Of a DNA stretch of 6,073 nt, positions 5,201 to 6,073 are shown piece by piece. The position numbers and the translations under genes are program-made. Under the pieces are notes generated by a model that saw only the letters and a list, made by a program, of their open reading frames with translations, was not told where the DNA came from and ran no database searches. Position 1 is the first letter of the stretch. Each line of letters begins with the position of its first letter. The DNA comes from JANNMJ01 sp031397815 (GTDB lineage: Bacteria > Bacteroidota > Bacteroidia > Cytophagales > Hymenobacteraceae). Where the stretch lies: contig JANNMJ010000174.1 of NCBI GenBank assembly GCA_031397815.1, forward strand, positions 1-6,073. Reading direction: 5' to 3'.

Positions 5201-6073
5201 AGTCGCCGCAGCCGCCGCGCAGCCGTTCCCCGCCGCGATGGCGTTGGTGACGGTGTAAGTACCGGGCAGCGAGGTGGCGAGATTGATGACACCCGAAGTA
5301 GCATTCAGACTCAAACCCGAAGGCGAAGCGCTGAACGAACCGGCCGAAGCGCCGTTGCTGAACGTCGGCGTAAGCGTGCCAGTCGTTCCGGCGCAGTTGC
5401 CACCGTTACCCCCCGTCCCCGAGTAGGCGAACGAAGCGGATGGGGCGGTGGTAATCGTCACCGTTTGCGTGGCCGAGGCTGGGCAGTTGCCGCTTACGGC
5501 ATAGGTCACCGTGTAAGTGCCGGTTTGCGAGGCAGCCAAGTTGATTTCCCCCGTCTGCCCGTTCAGGATTAGGCCCGAAGGCGTCACGCTGAACGTGCCA
5601 CCCGTTGAGCCAGTAACCGTTGGAACTGGGTTCGAGCCGCTGCCGCAGAACGTGGAAGTGCTGTAAGAGAAGGCCGCCGACGCTTGCGGCGTGACCGTCA
5701 CCGTCGTCGTGGCGGAAGTAGCCGAGCAGCCCGCCGCGTTCGTCGCCGTCACACTGAACGTACCGCTTTGCGTGACCGTGATGCTCGCCGTCGTGGCGCC
5801 GGTGCTCCAGACGTAGCTCGTGCCGCCGCTCGCCGTGAGCGTGACCGAACCGCCGTCGCAGAAGGACAGTGGGCCACCGGCCGAAATGCTTGCCGTTGGT
5901 GCGGAGTTGATGACGATGGTCGCCGTGGCCGAAGCCGCCGCGCAGCCGTTGCCCGCCGCGATGGCGTTCGTGACGGTGTAAGTACCGGGCAGCGAGGTGG
6001 CGAGATTGATGACCCCTGTTTGCACATTCAGGCTTAGGCCCGAAGGCGAAGCACTAAACAAACCAGCCGAAGC
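2276..6073 (-). CDS. Giant Ig/PKD-like repeat surface protein with type IX secretion sorting domain (N-terminus outside window)
   Basis: C-terminal 1265 residues of a secreted, probably adhesin-like protein; the frame stays open to the right edge, and a TTG at 6059-6061 lies mid-repeat and is not a start. Residues are counted from 6073. Four near-complete repeats occupy 6-246, 247-487, 488-725 and 726-963, plus the first part of a fifth (964-1017). Each repeat comprises three beta-rich modules recognisable by FSATPSGLxxNxxTG...PGTYTVT, FCDGGSVTLTASGG..Y.WS.GATT, and FC.SG..P.PTVTGT.GG, with two cysteines per module. A diverged module follows (about 1018-1104: YCSLQGPVTLTG, GPHVVAFTGTV, ACDATV). 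Then comes an Ig-like module (about 1105-1175: GNQWYLNGSPIPGATGPTY). A type IX sorting domain (1184-1265) ends the protein. The composition is Thr/Ser/Ala/Gly-rich with very few Lys. The signal peptide cannot be seen. The stop is TAG at 2276-2278. Ligand and function are unknown; adhesion or a structural surface role is inferred from architecture. Confidence 0.93.
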   Translation of the reverse strand, partial: ASAGLFSASPSGLSLNVQTGVINLATSLPGTYTVTNAIAAGNGCAAASATATIVINSAPTASISAGGPLSFCDGGSVTLTASGGTSYVWSTGATTASITVTQSGTFSVTATNAAGCSATSATTTVTVTPQASAAFSYSTSTFCGSGSNPVPTVTGSTGGTFSVTPSGLILNGQTGEINLAASQTGTYTVTYAVSGNCPASATQTVTITTAPSASFAYSGTGGNGGNCAGTTGTLTPTFSNGASAGSFSASPSGLSLNATSGVINLATSLPGTYTVTNAIAAGNGCAAAAATVTIVINFAPTASISAGGPLSFCDGGSVTLTASGGTSYVWSTGATTASITVTQSGTFSVTATNAAGCSATSATTTVTVTPQASAAFAYSTSTFCGSGSNPVPTVTGSTGGTFSATPSGLSLNGQTGEINLAGSAVGTYTVTYAVSGNCPASATQTVTITTAPLASFSYSGNGGTGNFCLGSNATVAPDFAPGASAGTFQASPSGLAINRQTGELLLRSSAQGTYTVTNTLPATGGCAAVTASFTVEINALPTATFTASGPLTFCDGGSVTLTAAGGASYVWSNGATTPSITVTQSGQFFVVATSAAGCVDTSIVRTITVNPRPSAAFAFAATDFCLSGPNPTPTVTGTPGGFFTSIPAGLSINQQTGTINLAASQPGTYTVTRLFVGSCADVQSQTVTLSAVPRAAFSYAVSGSRCVGVAGVLLPTMGSGASAGTFSATPVGLTLNTATGAVDLATSQPGAYTISNTAPANGACAAVTATTALTLFATPAATITASGPTTFCQGGSVVLTASGGTSYRWSNGATTPSITVTRSGTFSVTAQGAGGCSAVSSQTTVVVNPQASAAFSFGATAFCAGSGTTPTPTVTGTPGGTFSATPAGLAIDPATGALTLTASAPGTYTVTYAVGGVCSATQTQQLTITAAPQGTFAYTSTVGCSGTPGTLTPVLAPGSSGGIFSATPSGLAINATTGVVNLAFTAPGVYVIRNTIRAAGGCSTVVATAPMTIIALPTVAITNLGRTYCSLQGPVTLTGTVNGQAAPGVFTIDGQPATVFDPGTLGAGPHVVAFTGTVGGACDATVSTTVTVIASPTQPVITVQTLPSGLVQLTSSQPTGNQWYLNGSPIPGATGPTYTASAATQNGSYTVICTVAGCPSIPSAPVLVQITGIVEGPGASINVALYPVPTLDGYVTLEAPFTGRKAEVTVFDIAGRSIWRTTLTGSANGAATTRHTLDLRDLPVGTYLLRLTTEDGTTTRRLVRE
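2279..2524 (-). other. Type IX secretion C-terminal sorting domain (within the surface protein)
   Basis: The last 82 residues show the sorting-domain signature. An opening ALYPVPTLDG corresponds to the usual YPNPT box, with Val in place of Asn. It is followed by AEVTVFDIAGRSIW, LDLRDLPVGTYLLRL, and a basic ending RRLVRE. In Bacteroidota this domain directs a protein through the outer-membrane type IX translocon and is normally removed when the protein is attached to lipopolysaccharide or released. Confidence 0.92.
3023..6073 (-). repeat. Higher-order coding repeats, 723/723/714/714 bp
   Basis: The Phe codon opening the FSATPSGL motif lies at 6056-6058, 5333-5335, 4610-4612, 3896-3898 and 3182-3184. 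Units are therefore 5336-6058 and 4613-5335 (723 bp each), 3899-4612 and 3185-3898 (714 bp each), then a partial unit at 3023-3184. The 15 bases from 6059 to the edge belong to an earlier unit, so more copies may lie to the right. Units 5336-6058 and 4613-5335 are nearly identical in DNA, including a 110-bp exact match (5763-5872 and 5040-5149). The two 714-bp units nearer the C-terminus are far more diverged. Confidence 0.9.

Noticed and set aside
3275..5572. Long plus-strand open frames (3275-4402 and 4541-5572) opposite the surface-protein gene
   Set aside because: They are Arg/Ala-rich shadows created by GC-rich codon use and repeated DNA of the real minus-strand gene, with no domain, signal or plausible start context.
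2276..6061. TTG at 6059-6061 as the start of the surface protein
   Set aside because: The frame is open to the edge, and the residues before it (ASAG) match the same position in other repeat units, so the protein continues beyond the window.

Overview
The window fits a GC-rich member of the Bacteroidota, most likely Cytophagales (Spirosoma/Hymenobacter-like). The grounds are a LytS-type histidine kinase followed by a LytTR response regulator, a giant secreted repeat protein ending in a type IX secretion sorting domain, and no Shine-Dalgarno sequence at the one visible start codon. The genus cannot be fixed from this sequence.

Layout. Positions 1-861 (+) hold the C-terminal part of a membrane sensor histidine kinase that enters from the left edge. 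Positions 862-1082 are a 221-bp gap filled by a tandem family of palindromic repeats and a short C-rich run. Positions 1083-1826 (+) encode a complete LytTR response regulator. Positions 1827-2275 are a 449-bp gap between convergent genes. It contains, in order, a G-quadruplex-type G-rich stretch, a 170-bp GC-rich inverted-repeat element, an AT-rich array of three regularly spaced palindromes, and a GC-rich terminator hairpin for the gene on the other strand. Positions 2276-6073 (-) hold the C-terminal 1265 residues of a very large cysteine-containing Ig/PKD-like repeat protein with a type IX sorting signal. Its N-terminus lies beyond the right edge.

How the genes relate. The kinase and regulator almost certainly form one two-component system: the kinase should phosphorylate Asp58 of the regulator, which then binds DNA through its LytTR domain. 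Nothing in the sequence ties this pair to the convergently transcribed surface protein. That protein should be exported across the inner membrane, passed through the type IX system and anchored at or released from the cell surface.

The strongest unexplained signals are non-coding. The first is the 41-bp-periodic triple palindrome at 2073-2193, whose third unit carries a paired compensatory change. The second is the near-perfect 72-bp hairpin sequence at 968-1039 with two degraded tandem copies upstream. The coding content itself is of known families, though the 723/714-bp higher-order repeats of the surface protein show recent duplication or gene conversion. No wholly new multi-gene system is visible.
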